Assembly (NCBI RefSeq): GCF_007744675.1
Contig: NZ_CP036269.1
Span: 6,747,046 to 6,811,045, forward strand
Source: Gimesia alba
GTDB lineage: Bacteria > Planctomycetota > Planctomycetia > Planctomycetales > Planctomycetaceae
DNA: 64,000 nucleotides
Direction: 5' to 3'
The position numbers were made by a program, and so were the translations under genes. Below are positions 35,830 through 45,077 of this stretch, piece by piece. The number at the start of each line of letters is the position of its first letter. The stretch's first letter is position 1. The notes under the pieces were generated by a model that saw nothing but the letters and a program-made list of their open reading frames with translations, was not told where the DNA came from and ran no database searches.

Positions 35830-36582
35830 ATGTTCTGCACTCATGCAAATAATTCGGAACGAATTACATTATCAACTCTAATCGGCTGGTTCAGCCTGTG
35901 TCTATTAGCAGCAGGATGGGGACCACAGCTAGATTCAACTCTCACACAGCTTTGGACGAACGTCGGTCTGTTCGGCTTAGTTTCGGCAGTCGGGTTGGGA
36001 GTTGGGCAGCAGGCGAGAGAGGCAAATCGCCAACGAAAGCAGCGAATAATCACGGCCCGGCATATCGAACGCTACCTGAATAGGTTCGCAGCTGAAAACG
36101 GAGCGATTAAGGACCTCATCAATACTGCGTTACGTAGAATAGCCGAAGACGGAGAGGGCCATCACAATAGAGAGAGAAAAGGAGTCGAACAACGCGACGA
36201 AACGCGACTGCCGTTTTATCACCCGGTCCAAGTGCAACCTCTAGATGACAGTGAGAGTCTATCAACCGAACACGGACAAACTACGTTCACTGCCTACATA
36301 CGGGACATCTCCTCAGGCGGCGTAGGGTTGATCCACGACCAACCGATCCCGCCGGGGCTTGTGATGTTAACGTTCAATCTGCGGAATGCTAAAACAGTTT
36401 CGATATTCGCCAAATTATTATGGCAGCACCATCAGCCAGATGGAAAGTTTTCGAGTGGAGGTAAATTGATTAAAGTGAGAACTCCCGTCAATCTCCGAGA
36501 ATCGGTGTCAGAGGGAGTCGGATGTCAAAATTCCATTTTGCATGAGGAGACGCACCATGACGACAACTTAGCCTGCGAATAA
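35830..36582 (+). CDS. PilZ-domain c-di-GMP receptor with N-terminal membrane anchor
   Basis: 250 residues. Residues 14-60 hold two membrane segments (LIGWFSLCLLAAGW; LWTNVGLFGLVSAVGLGVG), then a basic helical linker, then a PilZ domain whose c-di-GMP-binding motifs are complete: RDETR (122-126; RxxxR) and DISSGG (159-164; DxSxxG). It is a membrane-bound c-di-GMP effector, sitting just after the GGDEF-EAL gene. The first 60 residues are closely similar to the protein at 41136, which lacks PilZ, showing the region has been duplicated. Confidence 0.85.
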   Translation: MFCTHANNSERITLSTLIGWFSLCLLAAGWGPQLDSTLTQLWTNVGLFGLVSAVGLGVGQQAREANRQRKQRIITARHIERYLNRFAAENGAIKDLINTALRRIAEDGEGHHNRERKGVEQRDETRLPFYHPVQVQPLDDSESLSTEHGQTTFTAYIRDISSGGVGLIHDQPIPPGLVMLTFNLRNAKTVSIFAKLLWQHHQPDGKFSSGGKLIKVRTPVNLRESVSEGVGCQNSILHEETHHDDNLACE

Positions 36583-36661
36583 TCAATCCCTAGCGTGCCT
36601 CAGGCTGATACCGGTGGCGAGAATTTAGCAGCATTTTCATCAGTCACTGGAATAAACGCTG

Positions 36662-37183
36662 CTATCCCCAGACAACACAATTGGGATCTATCTTAAATCT
36701 ACACTTGTCACATACTGGATTATTCATTGATATTATTCCGTCTTTGCAGTGGGGACACACATCTGAATCAAGAAGAATCTTACATTCCTCTCCTAATTTA
36801 ATCCCACATTCCGGGCAGGTCCGTTTTTTCCATTTGAAACCCCAGTCACTCCAACAGTTTGGACAGTAGTCTTGTGGAACGACATGGATATCACCGTTAA
36901 CCACATACTTCTGCGGTAATGCGTCATTCCAGGTGCGAAATACATCTCCACTTTCTTCAGTCGATATTCCAGTATTTAAAAGCGGTAAAATTCGTTCCTT
37001 TTCCCAGTCTATCACATCTATAACACAGTTAATGGTAACTCCGTATCGTTTATCCAGACTTTGAATAAGACTCATCAACTGAGACTGAATAACTCCAAAT
37101 TCAGATGATTCCATTAAAACGGTAATGTTATCGGAAATCAGGTTTATAAATTCTTTAGATTTCTGCCACGATTTTGGGTTCAT
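36662..37183 (-). CDS. Zinc-ribbon protein of unknown function
   Basis: 173 residues, AGGAAA upstream of ATG 37183. The N-terminal 100 residues are helical and carry no known motif. The C-terminal 65 residues have four CxxC pairs (CPNC, CPEC, CPHC, CDKC) plus a single Cys in between and one near the end, forming two zinc ribbons. Such ribbons usually bind nucleic acid or proteins. It lies between the PilZ gene and an NtrC-like regulator, transcribed with the latter's strand but 496 bases away. Confidence 0.65.
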   Translation of the reverse strand: MNPKSWQKSKEFINLISDNITVLMESSEFGVIQSQLMSLIQSLDKRYGVTINCVIDVIDWEKERILPLLNTGISTEESGDVFRTWNDALPQKYVVNGDIHVVPQDYCPNCWSDWGFKWKKRTCPECGIKLGEECKILLDSDVCPHCKDGIISMNNPVCDKCRFKIDPNCVVWG

Positions 37184-37679
37184 AAGTATTTCCTGGTAGA
37201 ATTAGTAATTCTCGAGAAATAAAAAAAATGAATACATCACGAAATAATAGACTTTTTATAAATTACCATTGTCTTATTTAGGTATTATTACCTATATAGT
37301 ACCAATATATTGCTGATTGTTAAGGATAATTTGATCTAAAAATAGTCTTTGAAAATCAACATGGACAAGTGGCCTGAAATCATAATTAGATGGAGCCATC
37401 TGTTTCGTGTATTCTATTGTTCTAGTGTAAGTATGGGTCATCCAGGACCTTTCGAATCAATCCTGAAATACAAACCAGCAGTTTGACGCGACACAATATG
37501 AAAACGCGGAATCAAAACAAGTCTGGAAGATTACTCTACTGCTTTACGATGAGTGGAGATATGTCAATCGTTGTGTGTGTCAGAGTGTATCGTGAACTGT
37601 GAAAAGGGACTCGTAGACTCAAACTCGCTCAAAGAATTCAGTTCTAGAACTGGAAATGAAAGTTGATCAGTTTAAAGGT
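37184..37679. other. 496 bases, A+T-rich, no gene
   Basis: I see no protein-like ORF. The region includes the promoter of the zinc-ribbon gene and the end of the NtrC-like gene transcript. Confidence 0.4.
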
Positions 37680-39050
37680 CTAATCCAGACTTCTGTTATT
37701 TTTTTTATCATCGAGAATTCGATATAGTGTTTTACGTTGTAGTCTGAGCAATCTTGCAGCAGCAGCCTTATTTCCTCCGCAGCGTTTGATGACTTCTTTA
37801 ATTATATGTTGTTCAATCGATTTCAAGTCGCCATTCATGGGGACTGAGATTGTATCGTTGTTCTGGGTAGACTTAGGTTCTTGAAGCTGCTGTAGTTCGC
37901 GTGTGATAACACCGCTCTCATCCAGAAATACAATTCGCGATAGCATCGTAGCCAGTTCCTGAACATTTCCAGGCCATTCATATTTAATTAGTAATTCCCA
38001 GACATTATTGTCAACTCGATGTCGGTACGTTTCCAGATTCCAATTCCAAGCATAACTAAGCTGTTCTAAAAGATGAATTCCTAATGCTTTGATTCCATCA
38101 CGTCTTTCTCTAAGAGGAGGAACTCTGATGGGCATAAAACTCAAACGATCATAAAGACTTCTGTGAAAGTTTCCTTTTGAAACTTCTTCCTTAATGTCAA
38201 TAGTAGTTGATGCAATCAATCTAAATGAATCATTGTTTGAGTGAACCGACCAGGGGGTCCTTATATAACCATCATCGATCATTCCTACCAATAGTTTTTG
38301 TTCTATAATTGGCAATTGCTCAATGTCTTCTAGATAGATCGTTCCGTTCCGAATCTTTTCTGGTGAATTATTTTGTAAAAGCGTTTTCAAAACGATATTA
38401 TCAGATTCTTGAAACGGCTCGCTGTTGACTACTGTTGGACAATTGATGTGTATAAAAGTCTCATTAACATTTTGACTCTTTTGATGAATGAGTCTTGCTA
38501 ATGTTTTTTTGCCGACTCCAATTTCTCCCTCCAGCATAATTGGAACTTCAAAGAGAGAGATTTTCTTTATTTGCGAAAGAACTTTCTGCATGGAAGCACT
38601 AACAGCAACGAAATTTTCATGTGGAAACTCGCTTGCTATCTCATCATGCGCGTTTTTTTGTTCCAATATTTTGTTGGCTAGGTTGATATTAATCGCTCGT
38701 TGCAGGGACTTGATAATTTGTTGTTTTCTGAACGGCTTTGTGATGTAATCACAGGCCCCTAAACGCATCGCTTCGATAGCAGATTCGAGTGTACCAAATC
38801 CTGTCATTATTACTGACGCGATATTTGGGTGAAGCTGAATTGCTTTACGGAGTAAACTGATACCGTCTTCATCGGGAAGTTGTAAATCAATGAATAAAAC
38901 ATCAATCAAATCAGTTTTTAAATATTCCAAACCTTCACCAGAACTGGACGCTAGCAGGATCCTCTTTCCTTCATTCAGGATAAAATCCCGAACAAGATTT
39001 CTAATATTTAAGTCATCATCAATAATCAGGACGGTTTCCAGATTCGACAT
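37680..39050 (-). CDS. NtrC-like response regulator lacking the GAFTGA loop (copy A)
   Basis: 456 residues from ATG 39050, chosen for a perfect AGGAGG upstream. Receiver domain: acidic DDD (11-13), phospho-acceptor Asp in FIDLQLPDE (55), Thr in IMTGF, Lys in ITKPF. AAA+ domain: Walker A GEIGVGKKT, Walker B-like IYLEDIEQLP, WPGNVQELA. The Fis-type HTH at the end is GGNKAAAARLLRLQRKTLYR. The GAFTGA loop that contacts sigma-54 is absent, as is the usual ESELFGH segment, so it is unlikely to activate sigma-54 promoters. Paralogous to the protein at 41656. Confidence 0.87.
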   Translation of the reverse strand: MSNLETVLIIDDDLNIRNLVRDFILNEGKRILLASSSGEGLEYLKTDLIDVLFIDLQLPDEDGISLLRKAIQLHPNIASVIMTGFGTLESAIEAMRLGACDYITKPFRKQQIIKSLQRAININLANKILEQKNAHDEIASEFPHENFVAVSASMQKVLSQIKKISLFEVPIMLEGEIGVGKKTLARLIHQKSQNVNETFIHINCPTVVNSEPFQESDNIVLKTLLQNNSPEKIRNGTIYLEDIEQLPIIEQKLLVGMIDDGYIRTPWSVHSNNDSFRLIASTTIDIKEEVSKGNFHRSLYDRLSFMPIRVPPLRERRDGIKALGIHLLEQLSYAWNWNLETYRHRVDNNVWELLIKYEWPGNVQELATMLSRIVFLDESGVITRELQQLQEPKSTQNNDTISVPMNGDLKSIEQHIIKEVIKRCGGNKAAAARLLRLQRKTLYRILDDKKNNRSLD

Positions 39051-39467
39051 CAGCTCCTCCTGCAGGTAGAAGAGAACCACTGGAAAATTAATCGAAAAAA
39101 TGAACGAGTATTTGGGTGTGCCTGCAAAAAGTAAATAAGAAACAAAAAATCCAGATCTCATGCATAACACTTAGGTGTTATCACCCATCTAGCTGGTGTT
39201 CTCGTTTACATCTCACGCTAATAATAATATCTGGAAGTCCAATTTGTATCTAGTATTTATCATTTAAGATAGGGGTTTTTAAGGAAATTATTTACTTTGA
39301 CAGCCCAGTAATTACAGCATGATTGAGGACGAATTAAGGCTGAGCCAATGATATGACCGTTTTTTGTTGTTTGGGATGAAAAAGCTCAAAAGTGATTGGA
39401 TAAAATATCAATCGGTTCAAAATTTTAAGAACAGGGTATGCAAACACACTTTGGTGGGTAATCTCTG
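39051..39467. other. Intergenic region between two minus-strand genes
   Basis: 417 bases with the promoter of the NtrC-like gene; the AGGAGG near 39055 is its ribosome-binding site. No other feature was recognised. Confidence 0.4.
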
Positions 39468-40706
39468 CTAATGATGTGTTAACTCGACTACCTGAGTAAC
39501 AACCTGGTTTCTTCCACCGTACTTTGCTTTGTATAATGCGGCATCTGCTTCCGAAATTAGCTGGAGGGGATCATGATCATTTTGTGGCTTCATCGTCGCC
39601 ACTCCAGCACTGATTGTTACGACGTCCGCATCCAATGATTCACGATGTTCTATGCTTAGATCTTGGATTCCATTTCGTATTCGCTCAGCAATTTCTTGAG
39701 CTGCGTTTATTCCTGTTTCTGGTAACAGTACAGCAAATTCCTCTCCGCCGTAGCGAGCGATCAGATCGCCAGGTCGTTTTATAATACTTGCAATCGTTTC
39801 AGCTATTTTTTTCAAGCAAATGTCACCAGCAACATGCCCGTATGAGTCGTTGTAATTTTTAAAATAGTCCACGTCGATCATGATCAACGAAATCGCTGTC
39901 TCATGACGGATAGCACGAAACCATTCTTTATATAACATTTCATTAAATATTCTCCGATTACATACACCAGTGAGGTCATCGTATGTAGCCAGATTTTCCA
40001 GGCGAGCATTTGCTCGTTGTAATTTTATATTCAATTGATATAGCTCTTCATAAACTTTGCCTTTTTCGATGATTGACGCAAGTTGATTTGATATTTGCTT
40101 GAATATACTGATGTGTGACTCTTTGTAGGCGTTTGTCAAAAAACTGGAAAAGAAGATAAATCCGATCGGTTGATCCTGAACGATTAAAGGGCAAGTTAAA
40201 CTGGAACGTATTCCCTCCTTAACGATCAATTTTGTCGATGTCGACCCTGGATGTTCAAGGAGATATTTTTTGAGATTGTTTATAATTCGAGGGTTTCCCG
40301 ATTCGAGTATTTTTTGAAGGCTGCTTCCCGCCATTTGAGCCTTGAATCCTACTCTGAGACAGACCTGTTTAGCTTCGGACCGTTCCCATCGAGCTCGTAG
40401 TGTACTCCCACCTTTTTCCAACATCGCCAGACCAATTCTCTCATATGGGATGATATTGCGAAATGAATCATACAATTGGTCTAGTATTTCATCTAAGAAA
40501 TATCCTGCATTAATGTGAGTAGTAACTTCACTCAGCTTTTGCATCTCATCAAATTTATTTTCAAGGTTTCTTGAAAGTTCTAACAGCGCGGTGCCCAATC
40601 GTCCTATGTCATCAACATCCATTTCACTTGAAAATTTTCGTGGAAAGTAACCTTCAGTCATTTTCTGAATGACCGTTTGATATTCTTGAATTCGAGAATC
40701 ACTCAT
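39468..40706 (-). CDS. GAF-GGDEF diguanylate cyclase
   Basis: 412 residues. A helical N-terminus (1-60) leads to a GAF domain (about 65-225; DSFRNIIPYERIGLAMLEKG, SSLTCPLIVQDQPIGFIFFSS), a short coiled coil, then GGDEF (about 245-405) with YDDLTGVCNRRIF, active site ARYGGEEFAVLLPE and the upstream RPGD I-site. It should make c-di-GMP and be product-inhibited. The N-terminal 230 residues are closely similar to the protein at 45962-46675, which has lost the cyclase part. Confidence 0.9.
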   Translation of the reverse strand: MSDSRIQEYQTVIQKMTEGYFPRKFSSEMDVDDIGRLGTALLELSRNLENKFDEMQKLSEVTTHINAGYFLDEILDQLYDSFRNIIPYERIGLAMLEKGGSTLRARWERSEAKQVCLRVGFKAQMAGSSLQKILESGNPRIINNLKKYLLEHPGSTSTKLIVKEGIRSSLTCPLIVQDQPIGFIFFSSFLTNAYKESHISIFKQISNQLASIIEKGKVYEELYQLNIKLQRANARLENLATYDDLTGVCNRRIFNEMLYKEWFRAIRHETAISLIMIDVDYFKNYNDSYGHVAGDICLKKIAETIASIIKRPGDLIARYGGEEFAVLLPETGINAAQEIAERIRNGIQDLSIEHRESLDADVVTISAGVATMKPQNDHDPLQLISEADAALYKAKYGGRNQVVTQVVELTHH

Positions 40707-41135
40707 AGTAAGTATCCTATCTGAATAATGTTCGTAACCAGTTCATAATCTGACTATCTCAATCGTGAATATAGCCCATAACTATCTGCTTACTGGGAAC
40801 GGATTCAGATTCACTAAAAGTGTGGCCAATGGTCTCAACTATGTAGTCCAAATGTCTCAGAATTGATTTTTCCTTTACTGATTTTAGAGAATTTTCGAGT
40901 ACTATACTCAGCGTGTTTTATACTCAATTTATGCAGAGTTACTGCAGGGACAGATGATCGCTCATTTTCTGGAATGAATTGATTTAGTGTATGGAACTTA
41001 TAGTCAAAACATCTGTCTCAATAGAACGTGAATTACTATGGTGAATCGATAAATATAAGATTCATGAAACTAACTCCTGACGAAGAAAAGTGAGATAATT
41101 CACTACGCAATGCCAAGTTTACGAAAGGGAAATAA
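40707..41135. other. Divergent intergenic region
   Basis: 429 bases between the diguanylate cyclase (minus) and the small membrane protein (plus). It contains both promoters. AAAGGGAAAT just before 41136 may serve as the ribosome-binding site. Nothing else was recognised. Confidence 0.4.
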
Positions 41136-41555
41136 ATGTTTTTCAATCTTTTGTTTGAACCCGGTAGAAACTCGCTGACAAACCTGATTGGCTGGCTCAG
41201 TTTGTGTCTCGTGGCAGCAGGATGGGGGGCGGAATTGGATACCACAATCCGGCATCTGTGGGCAAATATCGGGTTGTTCGGATTAGCTTCAATGATTGCA
41301 TTGAAAGTTGTACAATGGTCAAGATTGAAGAATCAGCAGAAGGTCACCGAGTCACGTGTTACACATGACTTGAGAAGAATCTCAAATGGAAAAGAAACGA
41401 CGGCTTTGCTCAATGCGGAGTTAGACCGTCTTGCTTTTGAGGAACATTGCCCCGAGAAGACAGAAATGGAAACATATTCGTCCGATGATGAACTTATTTC
41501 ATTGATAAGCTGCTGGGTTCAAATCAAACCTCAATTAGAGCCTGAAAGAAGTTGA
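41136..41555 (+). CDS. Membrane-anchor paralog of the PilZ protein, without PilZ
   Basis: 139 residues. The two membrane segments (LIGWLSLCLVAAGWG; LWANIGLFGLASMIALKV) align closely with the first 60 residues of the protein at 35830. After a helical cytoplasmic stretch it ends in ISCWVQIKPQLEPERS; there is no RxxxR or DxSxxG, so it cannot bind c-di-GMP through PilZ. It may be a truncated copy or a partner subunit that forms mixed complexes with the full protein (inference). Confidence 0.65.
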   Translation: MFFNLLFEPGRNSLTNLIGWLSLCLVAAGWGAELDTTIRHLWANIGLFGLASMIALKVVQWSRLKNQQKVTESRVTHDLRRISNGKETTALLNAELDRLAFEEHCPEKTEMETYSSDDELISLISCWVQIKPQLEPERS

Positions 41556-41655
41556 TAGATAATAATTGAGTTGAAGCAGATCCCAAAATAATAGTGGGAT
41601 CTATTCGCGTCACAATTCTTTATTATGTGCTGGCAGCTTGAACCCTTTTCAAGTT

Positions 41656-42999
41656 CTATTTTTCATTATCTAAAATGCGATAGAGAGTTTTACGATGCAT
41701 TTCGAGTTTTCTGGCAGCTGCAGCCTTATTCCCACCAAAGCGTTTGACAACTTCATTAATCATGTGGCGTTCCATCGATTTCAAATCACCAATGAAGGGT
41801 ACACAGATTGCTTCCTTATTCTGGGCAAGATTTTGTGTTGATTTGAATTGTTTTGTGAGGATCATGTCGTCCTCAAGTAATACCAGCCTGGAGAGCACAC
41901 TAGCAAGCTCCTGAACATTGCCCGGCCATTTATAATTAAGTAGTTGTTTCCACACATCTTTTCCGATCCTTTGCCTGCATTCCTCATAATTTAAATTCCA
42001 GGAATGACTGAGCTCTTCCAGAATATAGGATGCCAGGGGAATAATATCTTCTTGTCGATCACAAAGTGGAGGAATATTAATCGGCAATACATTCAAATTA
42101 TCGTATAAATTTCTATGGAACTGATTCGTAGCGATTTCTAATTCAAGATTAGCACTCGTTGATGCAATGAGACGCGTTGAACTTGTTCTGGAAGATGCAT
42201 TCCAGGGAGTCCGAATACGGCCTTCTTTCAGCAGTTTCAAAAGTTGTTTTTGTTGACACTTTGGAAGTTGCTCAATATCTTCCAAAAATAATGTTCTCAC
42301 TTGTGATTTATTTGGCAATTCTTTCGATTGGAGACTGTCAAACAGATTACTTTTTTGTTGGTCATGTCCATGATTGTTTTCTATGATTGCTGCGCAATTG
42401 ATATGAAAAAACGGACCTTCTGCAAATGGGCTAAGATTATGAATGAATTTCGCCAGAGTTCTTTTTCCAACACCAATTTCACCCTGAATTAAAACAGGTA
42501 CGTCCAAATGTGAGTGTTTTTTTACCTTTGAAATAACTTCAGTCATAGTTTTACTGACAAAGACAAATTTTTCTTGTGATAATTTCCCTTTTAGAGTGAG
42601 TAAGGATCTTTGCCGCATTGGAGATATATTGATTTGATTCAGGGCACGATTGAGGGAATTGATGATTTGCTGTTGGTTGAATGGTTTAGTGATGTAATCG
42701 CAGGCTCCTAAACGCATCGCTTCGATGGCAGATTTGAGAGAGCCAAATCCTGTTACAACCACCGAAGCGATGTTCGGGTGGATCTGAAGTGCTTTTTGAA
42801 TTACATTAAGCCCGCCTTCGTCTGGGAGATGGAGATCGATAAATAAGACATCAACTTGATTGTATTCGAGGTGCTCTAAGCCTTGTTTTGCATTCGAAGC
42901 GAATAACACTCGCTTTCCATCTTTAAAGATGAAATCTCGAATGAATCTCCCTATGCTTAAATCATCATCAATAACCAGGACCGTTTTATTGCTTCTCAT
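41656..42999 (-). CDS. NtrC-like response regulator lacking the GAFTGA loop (copy B)
   Basis: 447 residues. Receiver (IDDDLSIGRFIRDFI, FIDLHLPDEGG, VVTGFGS, ITKPF), AAA+ domain (GEIGVGKRT, FLEDIEQLP, WPGNVQELA) and Fis-type HTH (GGNKAAAARKLEMHRKTLYR), all in the order seen in copy A, with the sigma-54-contacting GAFTGA loop missing. The two proteins are clearly paralogs over the whole length. The AGGGAG before the ATG supports the start. It probably acts as a DNA-binding regulator independent of sigma-54. Confidence 0.87.
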   Translation of the reverse strand: MRSNKTVLVIDDDLSIGRFIRDFIFKDGKRVLFASNAKQGLEHLEYNQVDVLFIDLHLPDEGGLNVIQKALQIHPNIASVVVTGFGSLKSAIEAMRLGACDYITKPFNQQQIINSLNRALNQINISPMRQRSLLTLKGKLSQEKFVFVSKTMTEVISKVKKHSHLDVPVLIQGEIGVGKRTLAKFIHNLSPFAEGPFFHINCAAIIENNHGHDQQKSNLFDSLQSKELPNKSQVRTLFLEDIEQLPKCQQKQLLKLLKEGRIRTPWNASSRTSSTRLIASTSANLELEIATNQFHRNLYDNLNVLPINIPPLCDRQEDIIPLASYILEELSHSWNLNYEECRQRIGKDVWKQLLNYKWPGNVQELASVLSRLVLLEDDMILTKQFKSTQNLAQNKEAICVPFIGDLKSMERHMINEVVKRFGGNKAAAARKLEMHRKTLYRILDNEK

Positions 43000-43120
43000 T
43001 AGCCTGTCTCCCTACAGATGCTAAATCACGAAGAATCTCCAATCAAAAAGTGCTTACGTTGAACCCAATACGATCGGAATGTCGGACTACCCAATAATAT
43101 TCATTAACTTCGGTATTTCA

Positions 43121-43381
43121 CTATCCGGAATAGATCCGAGACTGATCCACGGACTTATTGAACCTAGTTCTTAAGAGTTTTAGGAACTCACTCTCTGGTA
43201 TGATTTGCGTGTTCTTGATGTTATCCGGAGTTACTGTTTTAGATTGATTACTTTTTGAAAGTTGCATCAAAATGTCGATTCCAGTCAAGTGGTCAGACGA
43301 TTTGGGTGGTATCCCGAAAGGCAATCTTCCAAATAAGTTTTCGTGGCCGATTCCTGTTCTCATGACCTTTTCCTTTACCAC
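43121..43381 (-). CDS. Small hypothetical protein
   Basis: 86 residues if started at GTG 43381, 80 from the internal ATG 43363 (MRTGIGHENLFGRL), which has AAGGAAAAGG upstream and is preferred. It is hydrophilic, without membrane segments or known motifs; Ser/Lys-rich in the middle, ending FNKSVDQSRIYSG. Real-gene status is plausible but unproven. Confidence 0.4.
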   Translation of the reverse strand: MVKEKVMRTGIGHENLFGRLPFGIPPKSSDHLTGIDILMQLSKSNQSKTVTPDNIKNTQIIPESEFLKLLRTRFNKSVDQSRIYSG

Positions 43382-43755
43382 ATTGACCTATGTCTTGAAA
43401 TAACCTCTATGCTTATTCGGATCAGAGGCTATTCGGTTAATGCAACTATCGTCGCGCTATATCACTTAAATGACTGAATATATATAGAACGAAAAACTTG
43501 TAACCACTTGACACAGAGTCGCGCATATGGTGTGTCATCTTGACACAGTTCTTCCAATTCAATGGATCGGGAATGGATGGATAAGGATTTGCCAACGATT
43601 CTGCCGTCCTGTTTCACCAAGTCTCCCCAAAGTGAAATTCAAGTTAAAAGTGAAGTTCCCCAGAAATGGTGGGCACGCTTGTGGTACAACATGCTCGTCT
43701 TTCCGACTGTTATTTACAGCTAGTTCTGTTTCTTCTAACTTTTGGAGATGATTCC
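43382..43755. other. Intergenic, no gene seen
   Basis: 374 bases. An ORF at 43527-43751 overlaps another frame and has no family character. The right part leads into the dead cytochrome-type gene. Confidence 0.35.
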
Positions 43756-44139
43756 ATGTTAATCAAGTTAGCGATAGCTTCTGCTCAAATGAAGCAAGAA
43801 AAAACACGTCCGGCAGTGACGAAGTATTTGATACGTGGGATGATGCAACCAAACTGTGCTGGCTTGGGCAAATTGCTCATTGGTGATAGTCCAACCGACG
43901 AAAAGGCATGGGACACAACTGCTTGTCAGGTTTCGTATTTAAACGAGATGAGTGTCCTCATGATGCCTGATGGTCGTTGCCCAGACGGGACATGAGCTAG
44001 TGCATCAAAGGTACTGCGCGATGAGAGCTCTGCTGTTCTTGCAGCATGCGAGAAACAAGATCTGAAATTAGCAAATGCCGCCTTCAAGAAAATAACTCAA
44101 TCTTGTGCCGTTTGTCAAAAAGCCCATAAAGGGAAATAG
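43756..44139 (+). pseudogene. Broken cytochrome c-type gene (stop codon, heme motif lost)
   Basis: From ATG 43756 the frame encodes ATTENTION-worthy cytochrome-like text: RPAVTKYLIRGMMQPNCAGLGKLL, then LNEMSVLMMPDGRCPDGT, a TGA at 43993-43995, and in the same frame SKVLRDESSAVLAACEKQDLKLANAAFKKITQSCAVC-type sequence ending QKAHKGK at 44139. This resembles planctomycete cytochrome c-prime-like proteins whose tail is CxxCHKAHKG. Here the TGA probably replaces a Trp codon, and the heme His is Gln (CAVCQ), so no heme could be attached. Two independent lesions mark it as dead. Confidence 0.7.
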
Positions 44140-44228
44140 TTTAGAATCTCAATCTCACAGATTGTGAGTTAATTGGGATTGAGCAGGGTTATTCCTGCAA
44201 TGATCGCAAGGGGTACCTTTACTTGCTG

Positions 44229-44480
44229 AGGCTACGTTTGCTTCGACAAAATAGAGCGTAAGCTAGTTAGCCTGACTCATCGTGGCAAAGATACAAAGAT
44301 TATGATTTTCTTTGATTGCCACGAGACTAAGGAATCGATCAGTCACCGTAAGCTCAAAATGGTTAAACTGTTGCTTGCAATAACATTGCAAGGTCATCCC
44401 CAACTGACAGATTTATGATCGAGTTTCTGATTCAGAGGAATTGCGGAGATAGCTCCGTGGAAAATATAGATCTGAACTGC
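44229..44480 (+). pseudogene. Degenerate IS5-family transposase fragment
   Basis: Translation in shifting frames gives ATFAST, then THRGKDTKIMIFFDCHE, matching ADGTFASA and TRRGKGTKVMIFVDRHG of the intact element at 31457-32392, and further DNA-level similarity continues to about 44480 (AGTTTCTGATTCAGAGGAATTGC, equivalent to the DSDSL part). Several stops and small deletions interrupt it. It is an old remnant of a related IS. Confidence 0.75.
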
Positions 44481-44498
44481 GCTATGAATGAATTCAGA

Positions 44499-45077
44499 TC
44501 AATTAATCTTTAGATGTTTCTTTAGGTTGTCGATTTCTTCCTGCAAAATTTTGAGGAACTCAGCTCCCGCCTCTTTGTTTCCTGCTGTGACAATTTCCTT
44601 AACTGACATTCTGAGTTTTTGAACCAAAGAGTATAGGTCAAGAGCCGGTTCACTTGTGGATGACTGAATGACATTTAAAGCCAGATCATTCAGTTCCTGT
44701 TTCAGTTCTTTATAATCCACTGGCTTCAACATGATTTTGGAAAATCCCAATTTTCTGGCAAGTTTTATTCTTTGCTGATTTCGATCCTGTGAATCTTCTT
44801 CAAGTCTGAGGTCAGTCATTAGAATAAAGTGAGGAGATGGTAAGATCCCCTGATCTGAGTAACGTTCGACGAGTTGTGCCTGTTGGAATAAGTCCACTCC
44901 ATCCATGCCACTCATCATAAGATCTGTGAGCACAACATGAATGTCTTTTTCCGTCTTCAACACCTCTAGAGCTTCAAAACCGGACGATGCTCTCATTGGA
45001 GTGAACCCAATTTTTTCCACGAGACGTGCATAATAGTGGCAGGAATATCCAATATCATCGACTACAAGAACTTTCAT
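44499..45077 (-). CDS. Response regulator receiver protein
   Basis: 192 residues from ATG 45077. Receiver domain residues 1-130: acidic VVDDIG, phospho-acceptor Asp in VVLTDLMMSGMDG, Thr in LMTDLR, Lys in MLKPVDY. The C-terminal 60 residues are helical (LVQKLRMSVKEIVT ... LQEEIDNLKKHLKIN) with no DNA-binding motif, so it is a signalling relay or an output through protein contact. It lies in the same strand group as the NtrC-like, GAF and BLUF genes. Confidence 0.85.
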   Translation of the reverse strand: MKVLVVDDIGYSCHYYARLVEKIGFTPMRASSGFEALEVLKTEKDIHVVLTDLMMSGMDGVDLFQQAQLVERYSDQGILPSPHFILMTDLRLEEDSQDRNQQRIKLARKLGFSKIMLKPVDYKELKQELNDLALNVIQSSTSEPALDLYSLVQKLRMSVKEIVTAGNKEAGAEFLKILQEEIDNLKKHLKIN

